A stretch of 64,000 nucleotides of DNA. It comes from Roseburia sp. (lineage in GTDB: Bacteria > Bacillota > Clostridia > Lachnospirales > Lachnospiraceae). The DNA lies in the NCBI GenBank assembly GCA_026168605.1, contig JAPFDX010000001.1, forward strand, positions 186,001 through 250,000. The letters are read 5' to 3'. The notes beneath the pieces were generated by a model that saw nothing but the letters and a program-made list of their open reading frames with translations, made no database searches and was not told the origin of the DNA. Below, piece after piece: positions 38,273 through 48,057 of the stretch. How positions within the stretch are numbered: position 1 is the stretch's first letter; every line of letters starts with the position of its first letter. The position numbers and the translations under genes were made by a program.

Positions 38273-39982
38273 TTGAAGAAACAGAAAGAAACGGGAAAAA
38301 TCAAGCAAAGGCTGACGAGGGAGTTTTTAAAGGTCACGCTTTTGACAAGTGTGGCGGCAGTTGTGGCGTGTATCGCGATTTTGGTGATGGGCTCAAGGTA
38401 TGACCATGCACTGAAATATTATGGCTTTTCCCAGGGGGATATCGGTAAGGCGATGACCGTGTTTGCGGATGCGAGAAGTGCGCTGCGCGGCGCGATCGGT
38501 TATGAGAACAGAGACCGTGTGGACGAGTTGATAGCGACCTATGAAGAAAAGAAGGAAGCGTTTGGAAATTATGTTGCAGCGATCGAGGATATCATTGTCA
38601 CCGATGAGGGACGTGAGATCTATGATAGGATCCTTGCAGATGCAGATGCGTACTGGAAGCTCTCGGATGAAGTGTTAGACCAGGGCAAGTCCAGCGATGT
38701 AGAGATTTCGGAGCGGGCGCAGGAGCGTATGTTTACGGATGTCGCGCCGGCGTATGAGAAAATGTACGGAGACCTTGCAGATCTGATGGATCTCAATGTC
38801 GAGAAGGGAGACGCTGTACAGCGCGGGTTGTTTATTTTGATGTTTGTCGTGATTGCGGCAATTATTCTGATCATAGGTGTGGTAATCTCCCTTTCCATGA
38901 AGATTGGTGGAAATATTGCAAAAGGAATCGCCGAGCCACTGGGGCAGTTGTCAAAGCGTCTTTTGACTTTCTCGGAAGGCGATCTCGACTCCGATTTCCC
39001 GGTTGTTGAGACGAAGGATGAGATTGCGGATATTATTTCTGCGGCGGGCGCGATGGCGGAGCATCTCCGTGTGCTGATCGGGGATTTGTCAGATCTTCTC
39101 GGAGAAATGGCAGACGGCAATTTCAGAATCAGGACAAAGGTGGAGGAAAGCTATGCCGGAAACTTCAATACCCTTCTTCTTTCCATCCGCAAGATGAACC
39201 GTTCGATGAGCGATACGCTGCGTGAGATCGAGGCGGCATCGGAGCAGGTGTCCGCAGGTTCCGGAAATATGGCGGAGGGCGCGCAGGCGCTGGCAGAGGG
39301 TGCGACCGACCAGGCAGGTTCGATCGAGGAACTTCAGGCGACGTTTATGACAATCACGGAGGCGGTGGGCAAGACAGCCGACGGTGTTGACAATGCCTAC
39401 CAGCAACTCCGGGTTTGTGCGAAGGATGCAAACCAGAGTAGCGAGGAAATGCAGATCATGGGACAGGCCATGCAGCGGATCAACGAGATGGCGCAAAAGA
39501 TCGCCAATATCGTGTCCGAGATCGAGAGCATTGCAAGCCAGACCAATCTACTCTCCTTAAACGCGTCGATCGAGGCGGCGAGAGCCGGTGAGGCGGGCAG
39601 AGGCTTTGCTGTCGTGGCAGAGGAGATCCGCCAGCTTGCAGAGCAGAGCGCGCAGTCTGCGGTCAACACAAGAGATCTGATCGAGGGAGCGCTCCACGAG
39701 GTTTCCGAGGGGAATAAAGCGGCTGAGAATGTGTCGGCATCCATTTCGGGTGTTGTGGAGAAGATGAATGCACTGGCAGAATCTGCATCAGAGCTGAGCG
39801 TGATTGCAAAGGAGCAGGCGCAGACGATGGCGCAGGCGGAAGAGGGGGTCAACCAGATCGCCGAGGTGGTGCAGTCCAATTCTGCAACCGCCGAGGAGAC
39901 GTCGGCAACCAGCGAGGAGCTTTCCGCGCAGGCAGTATCTTTGAATGAGCTTGTAGCGCGGTTCCAGTTGCGGGAAGACTAG
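38273..39982 (+). CDS. Methyl-accepting chemotaxis protein (TTG start)
   Basis: Two TMs, 4-helix sensor, [44 protein letters not shown]. Confidence 0.95.
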   Translation: MKKQKETGKIKQRLTREFLKVTLLTSVAAVVACIAILVMGSRYDHALKYYGFSQGDIGKAMTVFADARSALRGAIGYENRDRVDELIATYEEKKEAFGNYVAAIEDIIVTDEGREIYDRILADADAYWKLSDEVLDQGKSSDVEISERAQERMFTDVAPAYEKMYGDLADLMDLNVEKGDAVQRGLFILMFVVIAAIILIIGVVISLSMKIGGNIAKGIAEPLGQLSKRLLTFSEGDLDSDFPVVETKDEIADIISAAGAMAEHLRVLIGDLSDLLGEMADGNFRIRTKVEESYAGNFNTLLLSIRKMNRSMSDTLREIEAASEQVSAGSGNMAEGAQALAEGATDQAGSIEELQATFMTITEAVGKTADGVDNAYQQLRVCAKDANQSSEEMQIMGQAMQRINEMAQKIANIVSEIESIASQTNLLSLNASIEAARAGEAGRGFAVVAEEIRQLAEQSAQSAVNTRDLIEGALHEVSEGNKAAENVSASISGVVEKMNALAESASELSVIAKEQAQTMAQAEEGVNQIAEVVQSNSATAEETSATSEELSAQAVSLNELVARFQLRED

Positions 39983-40003
39983 CGTTTTCATAGTGGAGGA
40001 AGT

Positions 40004-42061
40004 ATGGACCGGAATTCCTTGATTTCAGAAATTAAGGGGATTGGTGCGAAAACAGAAGAACTGTTTCAAAAGTTAGGAGTATACACCGTAGGTGATATAC
40101 TCCTTCACTATCCCAGGAATTATATACAGTATCCCGAAGCAAAGTATGTCGATGAGGTCACGGAGGGTGAGACGGCTGCAGTTGTCGGGCGGGTCTTAAA
40201 AACACCTGCCGTGCGCCGGACGCGCAGTATGCCGGTGACGGTGACTGCGGTCGGCACGCCGGAGATACAGATGGAGCTTGTCTGGTTCCGGATGCCCTAT
40301 ATCAAAAATCAGATCTCGGCGGGCGGCACCTACGTGTTTTATGGGAAAGTGCAGAACAAAGGCGGGAGGCTTGTGATGGAACAGGCGGCAATTTACCCCA
40401 CGGAGAAATATGCCGCCATGGAGAAAATGTTTCTTCCGGTTTACGGCCTTACAAACGGTATCTCAAACAATCTCATCACCAAGACCATACGGGCGGCGCT
40501 GGGGGAGGAGCAGTTGTTTTACGATTACCTTCCACAGGAAATCCGCGATACCTTCCAGCTCTGCGAGTATAATTACGCCATCCGGCAGATTCATTTCCCC
40601 GATGATATGGATACGCTGATCGTGGCGCGCAGACGTCTGGTGTTCGACGAGTTTTTCCTTTTTATCCTGGGGATGCAGTATCAGAAGGAGAAGCGCGTCC
40701 GCGATGAAAATGAATTTGAATTTCAGACGGATTCTTTTGTGGACGATCTGACAGAGAAGCTTCCGTATGAACTGACGGGGGCGCAGAAGAGGGCGCTTGC
40801 GGACGTGCGGAAGGATATGCGGGGGCCGTTTGTGATGCAGCGGCTGATCCAGGGGGACGTCGGTTCGGGAAAGACGATCCTTGCCTTTCTGGCGATGGCG
40901 GACGCGGCGCACAATGATTACCAGTCGGCGATCATGGCGCCGACGGAGGTGCTCGCCAGACAGCATTACGAGACGTTCACAAAGCTCTGCGAGCAGTTTG
41001 GGCTTAAAATTCCGGTTGTGCTGCTCACGGGTTCCATGACGGCGCGGCAGAAGCGTATGGCGTATGAATCCCTGCAGCTCTATCCGAATGCGATGGTGGT
41101 TGGAACGCACGCGCTAATCCAGGAAAAGGCGGTCTATGACAATCTGGCGCTTGTCATCACGGACGAACAGCACCGTTTCGGGGTTCGGCAGCGCGAGATT
41201 TTTGCGGAGAAGGGCAGACATCCGCACATCCTTGTCATGAGCGCAACCCCGATCCCGCGGACGCTTGCCATTATTCTGTACGATGATCTCGATATTTCCG
41301 TGGTCGATGAGGTTCCGGCGCAGCGTCTTCCGATCAAAAACTGCGTGGTCGATACCGGATACCGTTCGAAGGCGTACATATTTATTGAAAACGAAGTGAA
41401 AAAAGGTCATCAGGCATACATCATCTGTCCTCTCGTCGAGGAGGTGGAGAGCATGGAGCTTGAGAATGCGACCGATTATGTAAAAAAGCTGCGCACGATT
41501 TTTCCGGAGGAGATACAGCTTGGACTGCTGCACGGGCAGATGAAGCCGGAGCAGAAGAACAAGGTCATGGACGCCTTTTTGAAAAATGAGGTGCAGGTGC
41601 TGGTGTCCACCACGGTCGTGGAGGTCGGCGTCAATGTGCCGAATGCGACGGTGATGATGATCGAAAATGCGGAGCGTTTCGGTCTCGCACAGCTCCACCA
41701 GCTGCGCGGGCGCGTGGGGCGCGGCGATGCACAGTCATACTGCATTATGATCAACGCGTCCAAGAGCAAGACGGCGCAGAAGCGCCTGGATATCTTAAAC
41801 CGCTCCAACGACGGATTTGAGATCGCCTCCGCAGACTTAAAGCTGCGCGGACCGGGAGATTTCTTTGGCATCCGACAGTCGGGAGAACTTCAGTTTGCGT
41901 TGGGCGATATCTATCAGGATGCCGCTGTGTTACAGCAGGCGTCGGAGTCTGTCACACGTCTGCTCGCGGATGATCCGGAACTTCTGTGTGAGGCGCATGA
42001 AAATCTGCGCCGTTATATGGAGGATTTTTTGCAGGGGCAGAGAAATCAGATGAGTTTGTAA
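40004..42061 (+). CDS. recG: ATP-dependent DNA helicase RecG
   Basis: QGDVGSGKTILAFLAM, DEQHRFGVRQR, QLRGRVGRG. Confidence 0.97.
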   Translation: MDRNSLISEIKGIGAKTEELFQKLGVYTVGDILLHYPRNYIQYPEAKYVDEVTEGETAAVVGRVLKTPAVRRTRSMPVTVTAVGTPEIQMELVWFRMPYIKNQISAGGTYVFYGKVQNKGGRLVMEQAAIYPTEKYAAMEKMFLPVYGLTNGISNNLITKTIRAALGEEQLFYDYLPQEIRDTFQLCEYNYAIRQIHFPDDMDTLIVARRRLVFDEFFLFILGMQYQKEKRVRDENEFEFQTDSFVDDLTEKLPYELTGAQKRALADVRKDMRGPFVMQRLIQGDVGSGKTILAFLAMADAAHNDYQSAIMAPTEVLARQHYETFTKLCEQFGLKIPVVLLTGSMTARQKRMAYESLQLYPNAMVVGTHALIQEKAVYDNLALVITDEQHRFGVRQREIFAEKGRHPHILVMSATPIPRTLAIILYDDLDISVVDEVPAQRLPIKNCVVDTGYRSKAYIFIENEVKKGHQAYIICPLVEEVESMELENATDYVKKLRTIFPEEIQLGLLHGQMKPEQKNKVMDAFLKNEVQVLVSTTVVEVGVNVPNATVMMIENAERFGLAQLHQLRGRVGRGDAQSYCIMINASKSKTAQKRLDILNRSNDGFEIASADLKLRGPGDFFGIRQSGELQFALGDIYQDAAVLQQASESVTRLLADDPELLCEAHENLRRYMEDFLQGQRNQMSL

Positions 42062-42066
42062 AGTTG

Positions 42067-42286
42067 TGCAAATGATATTCTTTTTTGTTCAGGATTCCGA
42101 AGCTAAGAACTTCTAAAATGTTCTTAAATATCGGTACTGTGCAGGAACGCAACCGCCCTCCATGCGCCATCCGTAGCGCAATTCGGGCTTTCGCCGGCAT
42201 CCCTGCCGTCGAATTGCTGGAAATTGATAGAACATTAAGAAGTTCTAAGCTTCTCCATATTCACAAATCAGAATATCATTTGTGCA
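42067..42286. repeat. Large imperfect inverted repeat (about 65-bp arms) with inner palindrome
   Basis: caaatgatattct/agaatatcatttg, gaagct(a)agaacttct/agaagttctaagcttc, aatgttct/agaacatt, inner GCAATTCG/CGAATTGC. Confidence 0.7.
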
Positions 42287-42288
42287 TT

Positions 42289-42380
42289 TCCGCCTACGGC
42301 GTGTCGCATCAGCGACACAGTTCCCTTGCGCCGCAGTGTGATCCCATGGAGGATCTTTTTATAGGGAACGGAGTTTCCCA
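42289..42380 (+). repeat. Structured intergenic element copy A (homologous to 2416-2519 reverse strand)
   Basis: 51/65 ungapped identity by eye to copy B; four successive helices. Confidence 0.7.
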
Positions 42381-42389
42381 CTAAGCAAG

Positions 42390-42419
42390 AAAACAGCGCG
42401 AATCTTCGCGCTGTTTTCT
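42390..42419. terminator. Bidirectional terminator
   Basis: GAAAACAGCGCGAA-tc-TTCGCGCTGTTTTC. Confidence 0.8.
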
Positions 42420-42451
42420 GTATCCTGCGACAGATTTACTTGCGGCAAAGT

Positions 42452-42658
42452 TTATTTGCCTGCCATCTGTCTCTCCTGTGCCTCGATCATTTTTTTCACC
42501 ATATAGCCGCCGACAGAACCGTTCTGTCTGGAGGTTAAGTCCCCGTTGTAACCGTCCGTTAAAGGTACGCCGAGCTCGCTTGCAACCTCATACTTGAAAC
42601 GGTCGAGTGCTCCCTTTGCCTCCGGAACTGCTGCCTTGTTCGATGAACGACTTGCCAT
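42452..42658 (-). CDS. Alpha/beta-type small acid-soluble spore protein
   Basis: ALDRFKYEVASELGVPLTDGYNGDLTSRQNGSVGGYMVKKMIEAQE. Confidence 0.96.
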   Translation of the reverse strand: MASRSSNKAAVPEAKGALDRFKYEVASELGVPLTDGYNGDLTSRQNGSVGGYMVKKMIEAQERQMAGK

Positions 42659-42859
42659 AGTTGTTTCCTCCTTTTGTGTGTTAGAATGCTTTTGGTCTTT
42701 TTTATATTTTATCTTTGGTACACCGATAGTATGTGTTTCTGGCGGAAAGATAAACATGAAGTTATTGTAAAAAAATGAAAATATATGGATGTATGAAGAT
42801 TGATATTTGGGGAAATGACGTTTATACTATGTATAAATAAATGCGAAGGAGAAAAAACG

Positions 42860-43036
42860 ATGATTGCACAGATAGAAATATATGAAGAGACAGCTATTGT
42901 GCAGACAAAAATATTTCAGCACAAAACACTGGAAGAACGCGCTGTAAAGTTTGCGGGGAACGTGGGACCGTATGAGGAATTTGAGTGGAGTGAGCTTGTG
43001 GGAAGGGAATATTGGCAGGCGATTTTTGATTACTAG
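42860..43036 (+). CDS. Small hypothetical protein (58 aa)
   Basis: MIAQIEIYEETAIVQTKIFQHKTLEERAVKFAGNVGPYEEFEWSELVGREYWQAIFDY; RBS gaaggagaaaa upstream. Confidence 0.55.
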   Translation: MIAQIEIYEETAIVQTKIFQHKTLEERAVKFAGNVGPYEEFEWSELVGREYWQAIFDY

Positions 43037-43071
43037 AATATCCCTGCGACCAAAAGATAAGGAGATCGAAA

Positions 43072-44205
43072 ATGAAACAATCGACAAAATATTTAAAAAT
43101 ACTTTGCAATCTGCTGGTGGCGGTGGCGGGACTGCTGTTTCTGGTGTTTGTGTTTCCAGGGCTTTTGCGATACTTTCTGCCGTTTGTATGCGGCTTTGTC
43201 TTGTCACTGATCGCGAATCCGGTTGTCCGGTTTCTCGAGAAAAAGATTAAGATCAAGCGGAAATACGGTTCGGTGCTGATGATCGCTGCGGTCATCGGCG
43301 CGGTGGTGCTTGCGTGCTACGGTGTAGATAACGTTATACCCCCAATCATAAAAAAATATAAAATATATCTGCAGAAGATGAATCAGGACGCGGGCGCAGA
43401 GCTGCAGCGGGCAGCCGACCAGCTTCAGGCGATCATTGACAAAATCCCGTTTCTGCAGGACGTGGATCTGAGTGGGATCGGGGAATCCATGGGCGTCTAT
43501 CTCAAGGAATTTATGTCGGACATCAGTGCGCCGACGTTTGGCGCGATCGGTGGCATCGCAAAGCAGATCCCGGACGTGCTCTTTGGCGTGGTGATGGGAC
43601 TTCTGGCGACGTACTTTTTTATCGCAGACCGCGACAGGCTGCTGCTCTTTATCGAGAACCATATGTCGGAGAGCTTCCGCACACACGTTAGCAGGGCGTG
43701 GAGACAGATCGTGAAGGCGGTCGGCGGTTATTTTCAGGCACAGTTTAAGATCATGCTGATCATCTATGTGATCATATGGATCGGACTTGCCATTCTGGGG
43801 GTCAATTATGCGTGGCTGATCGGCTTTGGCATCGCATTCTTAGATATGCTTCCGGTCTTTGGCGCGGGAGCGGTTCTGTGGCCGTGGGCGGCAGTCAAGC
43901 TGTTTTCCGGCAATTATGTGGATGCGCTCGGAATGATCATTCTGTATGCCATCGCGCTGACGGTTCACCAGCTCGTGCAGCCGAAACTTGTCGGGGATTC
44001 CGTCGGCATGGATCCGTTCGCGGCGTTGTTTTTTATGTATATCGGATATAAGGTCAGCGGTGTGTTCGGCATGATCGTTGCCATCCCTGTCGGAATGATC
44101 CTGATCAATCTCTATGAGGTCGGTGCGTTTGATACGCTGATCTGGTGCTGGAAGGAGATCGTGACAGATTTTAATAATTTCAGAAAAGTTCGGAAGGATG
44201 AATGA
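43072..44205 (+). CDS. AI-2E family transporter (YtvI-like)
   Basis: Multi-TM with central extracellular segment; LVQPKLVGDSVGMDPFAALFFMYIGYKVSGVFGMIVAIPVGMI. Confidence 0.9.
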   Translation: MKQSTKYLKILCNLLVAVAGLLFLVFVFPGLLRYFLPFVCGFVLSLIANPVVRFLEKKIKIKRKYGSVLMIAAVIGAVVLACYGVDNVIPPIIKKYKIYLQKMNQDAGAELQRAADQLQAIIDKIPFLQDVDLSGIGESMGVYLKEFMSDISAPTFGAIGGIAKQIPDVLFGVVMGLLATYFFIADRDRLLLFIENHMSESFRTHVSRAWRQIVKAVGGYFQAQFKIMLIIYVIIWIGLAILGVNYAWLIGFGIAFLDMLPVFGAGAVLWPWAAVKLFSGNYVDALGMIILYAIALTVHQLVQPKLVGDSVGMDPFAALFFMYIGYKVSGVFGMIVAIPVGMILINLYEVGAFDTLIWCWKEIVTDFNNFRKVRKDE

Positions 44206-44257
44206 TATAGGCTTGTGCCGAAAGCGAATGTTGTAAAAACATATTCTGAACAGCAAT

Positions 44258-44309
44258 AAATATCAAAAAGACACCTATCGATTAGTCAATAGGTGTCTTT
44301 TTGATATTT
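44258..44309. terminator. Long bidirectional terminator
   Basis: AAATATCAAAAAGACACCTAT-cgattagtca-ATAGGTGTCTTTTTGATATTT, 21-bp perfect stem. Confidence 0.85.
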
Positions 44310-44548
44310 CACTTCACCAAACATAAGTGATAGGGTGTTGAGTGCTTTAGGGCGAGAAATATTATAATAGCCTCTTTATATTTATCCTCGCTCATAGCAG
44401 GGGGGCTGCTTAGTGTTGGAATGAAAATCACTGTATCGGACGATTTTGGCAAAATGAAATACTTTGGTTTTGAAAATTTTAGTATGGAATAGTGGGTTTG
44501 TGTCTATCAATTCTTGTGTCATATTTTACCGCATCTGAGCATTCATGG

Positions 44549-44576
44549 TTGACATGAAACAGATAGATAGTATAAT
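44549..44576 (+). promoter_or_regulatory. Sigma-A promoter of the GntR-ABC operon
   Basis: TTGACA - 16 bp - TATAAT. Confidence 0.8.
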
Positions 44577-44599
44577 GTACTTGTACATTAAGTACATTA
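44573..44599. promoter_or_regulatory. Candidate YtrA/GntR operator
   Basis: TAATGTActtgTACATTAagTACATTA overlapping the -10. Confidence 0.6.
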
Positions 44600-44618
44600 T
44601 AGGGAGTGGAGGTGAGTT

Positions 44619-44996
44619 ATGGAAATCATTATCAGTAATAACGCCAATAAGCCGATATACGAGCAAATCACATCACAGATTAAGGCAATGATAATGAGCG
44701 GGGAATTAAAGACCGGGGATGCAATCCCCTCCATGCGGGCATTGGCAAAATCGATTCACGTAAGTGTCATTACAGTTCAAAAAGCCTATGAAGATCTACA
44801 GAGGGATGGCTTTATAGAAACCACAGTAGGCAGAGGAAGCTTTGTGTCCGCACGAAACAAAGAATTTTATCAGGAAGAACAGCAGCGCATTGCAGAGGAG
44901 CATTTACAAGCAGCCGCAGAGATTGGGCGTACAAGTAATATTTCTCTTGAAAAATTGACAGAGTTGCTGACTTTATTCTACCAGGAGGACGAATGA
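44619..44996 (+). CDS. GntR family (YtrA subfamily) regulator
   Basis: NANKPIYEQITSQIKAMIMSGELKTGDAIPSMRALAKSIHVSVITVQKAYEDLQRDGFIETTVGRGSFV. Confidence 0.95.
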   Translation: MEIIISNNANKPIYEQITSQIKAMIMSGELKTGDAIPSMRALAKSIHVSVITVQKAYEDLQRDGFIETTVGRGSFVSARNKEFYQEEQQRIAEEHLQAAAEIGRTSNISLEKLTELLTLFYQEDE

Positions 44997-44997
44997 C

Positions 44998-45864
44998 ATG
45001 GAAAATATTTTAGAATTACAGCAGGTTTCCAAGACATTTCCAAAGTCAGATTTTACGTTGGAGAATATGACATTTTCTATTCCGTATGGAGCGATTATGG
45101 GCTTTGTCGGGGAAAACGGAGCCGGAAAAACGACGACGATCGGTTGTATTTTAAATACAGTCAGAAAGGACAGTGGAACGGTAAAGCTGTTTGGAAAAGA
45201 AATGACGGATGCAGATATAGGCATGAGGGAAAAAATTGGCGTCGTCTATGACGGGGACAATTTCCCCGGCTACTGGAATGCCAGGCAATTATCAGGAGTG
45301 ATGGAAGGGCTTTATACAAGTTGGGATCACGCGTTGTTTCAAAAGTATTTAGAGGAATTTCATTTGCCCGCAAAGCAAAAAATTACGTCTTACTCCAAAG
45401 GAATGACAATGAAATTAGCGATAGCGGCGGCATTGGCGCATCATCCGCAATTATTGATCCTGGATGAGGCAACCGGAGGCTTAGACCCTGTGATGCGCGA
45501 TGAGATGCTGGATGTTTTTCTCGAATTTGTGCAGGAGGAAAATCACTCAATTCTGCTATCTTCCCATATCACAAGCGATTTGGAAAAAATTGCGGATTAC
45601 ATTACTTTCATCCAGAACGGCAGACTAATTATGACCGCATCCAAAAATGATCTGGTATATAATTACGCTGTCATGCGCTGTAAGGAGAGTCAGTTTCTTG
45701 CATTAGATCCGAAGGACATCCTTGCCTACCGGAAACGTGATTTTCAAATTGACGTTCTAGTTTCTGATGGGAAGGAGGCACAGAGAAAGTACAAAGATAT
45801 TGTGACAGATCATGTTTCTGTTGATGAGATCATGTTGTTGCTGGTAAAGGGGGAACGGGTATGA
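44998..45864 (+). CDS. ABC transporter ATP-binding protein
   Basis: Walker A GENGAGKTT, YSKGMTMKL, LLILDEATGGLDP. Confidence 0.94.
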   Translation: MENILELQQVSKTFPKSDFTLENMTFSIPYGAIMGFVGENGAGKTTTIGCILNTVRKDSGTVKLFGKEMTDADIGMREKIGVVYDGDNFPGYWNARQLSGVMEGLYTSWDHALFQKYLEEFHLPAKQKITSYSKGMTMKLAIAAALAHHPQLLILDEATGGLDPVMRDEMLDVFLEFVQEENHSILLSSHITSDLEKIADYITFIQNGRLIMTASKNDLVYNYAVMRCKESQFLALDPKDILAYRKRDFQIDVLVSDGKEAQRKYKDIVTDHVSVDEIMLLLVKGERV

Positions 45865-46517
45865 GAGGGCTTTTGAAAAATAATTTTTATGCAACGCTTC
45901 CGAACGTGAAAGTTTTTTCCGTTATCATGCTTTTGCTGGGCATTTTCGTTGTCGCTATGGACAATAAAATTCCATCACTGATTATTGGCTACACGCTGCT
46001 TTGTATGATTGGCTTTTCTCTCAATTCGATTGCAAGCCTGCGAAGAGAGTGCGCTACCAAGTGGAGCAAATATAAAATCACCGCACCCGTAAAAAGATCT
46101 GCCATTGTAAGGAGTTATTTTTGGAGCCTGCTATTATGGCTGGCTGCAGGGATGATTTTTGCAGGAACCGGAGTGGCTCTGTCAATCCTGCTGCATGGAT
46201 TTCCTTTTGACAAAAATACAGATATTTTCATGTTGCTTGTGGTAGGCACTGGCATCAGCTTGTTTATGGGAGCTGTATTTTTTCCCCTGATCTACTTAGG
46301 CGGCGAGGAGAGGAATGAAGTGTTTTTGGTGGTTAGCCTACTCTGCGGCATCGGGCTTGTTATGGGGCTTGCCACTTTGATAAACAGCTTCTTCCCGGCA
46401 CCTATGACCCCTGTGCAGATTGTCTTAGGCGGCATGATGATTCTTGTGAGCGCATTACTTGTATTTGCTCTTTCCTATCCGCTGACCGTCTGCATCAGCC
46501 GCAAAAGAGAATATTAA
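45861..46517 (+). CDS. ABC-2 type permease
   Basis: Multi-TM protein overlapping the ATPase stop codon. Confidence 0.85.
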   Translation: MRGLLKNNFYATLPNVKVFSVIMLLLGIFVVAMDNKIPSLIIGYTLLCMIGFSLNSIASLRRECATKWSKYKITAPVKRSAIVRSYFWSLLLWLAAGMIFAGTGVALSILLHGFPFDKNTDIFMLLVVGTGISLFMGAVFFPLIYLGGEERNEVFLVVSLLCGIGLVMGLATLINSFFPAPMTPVQIVLGGMMILVSALLVFALSYPLTVCISRKREY

Positions 46518-46557
46518 TTGAGACAGACCACCGGGCGGGTCGATGGTCTTAGTCTTA

Positions 46558-47304
46558 TTACGCCTGCACATCCCTCGTCTTTAATCTGTGCACCGCGATC
46601 CATGTAAACAGCAAGAAGAACAGTACGACGAAGCCGACAAACGGCAGACTGTTTCCGGCAAGCGTATCGGTGTCGCGGTTTGCGTTCATCCCCATCAGCA
46701 TCAGGGAATACGGCCAGCACAGACCGAGACTTGTCTCGCCGGCGCTAAAACCGGAGATCACAAGCCCCATAACGCTCCCGAGCAGTGCGAAGCCGATGGG
46801 AAGCGCAAAGCTTCGGATGCACATGGAGAGCAGAAGCTGCAGCGATCCGATGGCAGTTCCGGCGAGCGAGCCGCGCAACAGCCAGAAGAAAATCTCGGCA
46901 GGGGGCAGACCGGGAAGCTGGCAGAATTTTCCGCCGATGAGGTAAAATGAGAAAATGATCATCTGGGTCAGCAGCGTGACGAACAAGATCACAGCAAGCT
47001 TTCCGAAGAAAATGTCGCGCACCCGGACGGGAACGGTCATCAGGACATTCCAGTTGTGGTCCATGTGCTCCATGCGCCAGAGATAGGCGGCGTAGAGCGC
47101 AATGAGCGGCGCATAGAAGAAATTGCTGTAAAAAAGCGTTACCTGCGTCCAGAGTGAGTACCAGCCGTTTGTCAGGATCCCGAGATTACTCTGATAGTTG
47201 AAGACGCCCATGATGGCGGGGATTACCGGGAGCAGCAGACACGCGAGCCAGATCACGGAGCGGCGCAGCTTTGCGGCTTCTGCACGAATACATAATAATG
47301 TCAT
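46558..47304 (-). CDS. ABC-2 type permease (lantibiotic immunity type), cassette 2
   Basis: RAEAAKLRRSVIWLACLLLPVIPAIMG.. multi-TM. Confidence 0.88.
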   Translation of the reverse strand: MTLLCIRAEAAKLRRSVIWLACLLLPVIPAIMGVFNYQSNLGILTNGWYSLWTQVTLFYSNFFYAPLIALYAAYLWRMEHMDHNWNVLMTVPVRVRDIFFGKLAVILFVTLLTQMIIFSFYLIGGKFCQLPGLPPAEIFFWLLRGSLAGTAIGSLQLLLSMCIRSFALPIGFALLGSVMGLVISGFSAGETSLGLCWPYSLMLMGMNANRDTDTLAGNSLPFVGFVVLFFLLFTWIAVHRLKTRDVQA

Positions 47305-47307
47305 AGG

Positions 47308-48057
47308 TCAAACCTCCTTTTTGAGAAAAATACTGCGGCAAACGAGATAAAAGACGATGCCAAAAACTGCGTAGCCGATAAACAGACCAATGGGGAACGG
47401 CAGCTCATAAAAGCTCATGATCCTTGTGGCGGGGTCGTACTCCATACCATAGGGAAGGAACGCGCCAAAATAGCTCCACGGAAGAACCCGTGTGAGGGCA
47501 GGCGGGAAAAACATCGAAAACAGTCCGAGAAAAGCGCCTGCAAGCCCGATAAAAAGCGGGGCGATCTGGTTTTGGCAGAGGAGCGAGAGAATGTGCTGCA
47601 AAATCAGGATGACGGTCCCGGCAAGAAACAGCACCACGCCGTGGCGAAGCAGCAGCGGCAGAGAGAGCGGCTCTGTGAAGTGGTACAGCTTTCCTGAGAG
47701 TGGAAACAGTAGACATTCCCCGATGGTAAACAGCAGCAGATAAAAACATTCGTGTACAAATTTGAGGTCATAAAAGCTGCCTTTTTGCTGCAGGGTGTAG
47801 AGCAGCTTTAACGTCTGCCCCTTGATTTCCATGTCGCAGAGGCGGCTGGCAAGCACCGAGAGCAGTACGGGCATAAGCATCGTGTTCATCAGAGGAACCT
47901 GATAAAACATATTCGTGTAACCGGCTGCAAGATCCTCAGCGTCTGCATTCTGATGGGTATAGGCAGACCATAAAAATAAAACGATAAGAAAGATCAGAGG
48001 GACGAGCCAAAGCTTTTTGTGCCGTCCTTTTTTTAGTTCCACAAAAAGACCGGTCAT
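47308..48057 (-). CDS. ABC-2 type permease (lantibiotic immunity type), cassette 2
   Basis: FVELKKGRHKKLWLVPLIFLIVLFLWSAYT.. multi-TM. Confidence 0.87.
   Translation of the reverse strand: MTGLFVELKKGRHKKLWLVPLIFLIVLFLWSAYTHQNADAEDLAAGYTNMFYQVPLMNTMLMPVLLSVLASRLCDMEIKGQTLKLLYTLQQKGSFYDLKFVHECFYLLLFTIGECLLFPLSGKLYHFTEPLSLPLLLRHGVVLFLAGTVILILQHILSLLCQNQIAPLFIGLAGAFLGLFSMFFPPALTRVLPWSYFGAFLPYGMEYDPATRIMSFYELPFPIGLFIGYAVFGIVFYLVCRSIFLKKEV

Noticed and set aside
42085-42384. 99-aa ORF across the recG downstream repeats
   Set aside because: Runs through inverted repeats and hairpins; better explained as non-coding structured DNA.
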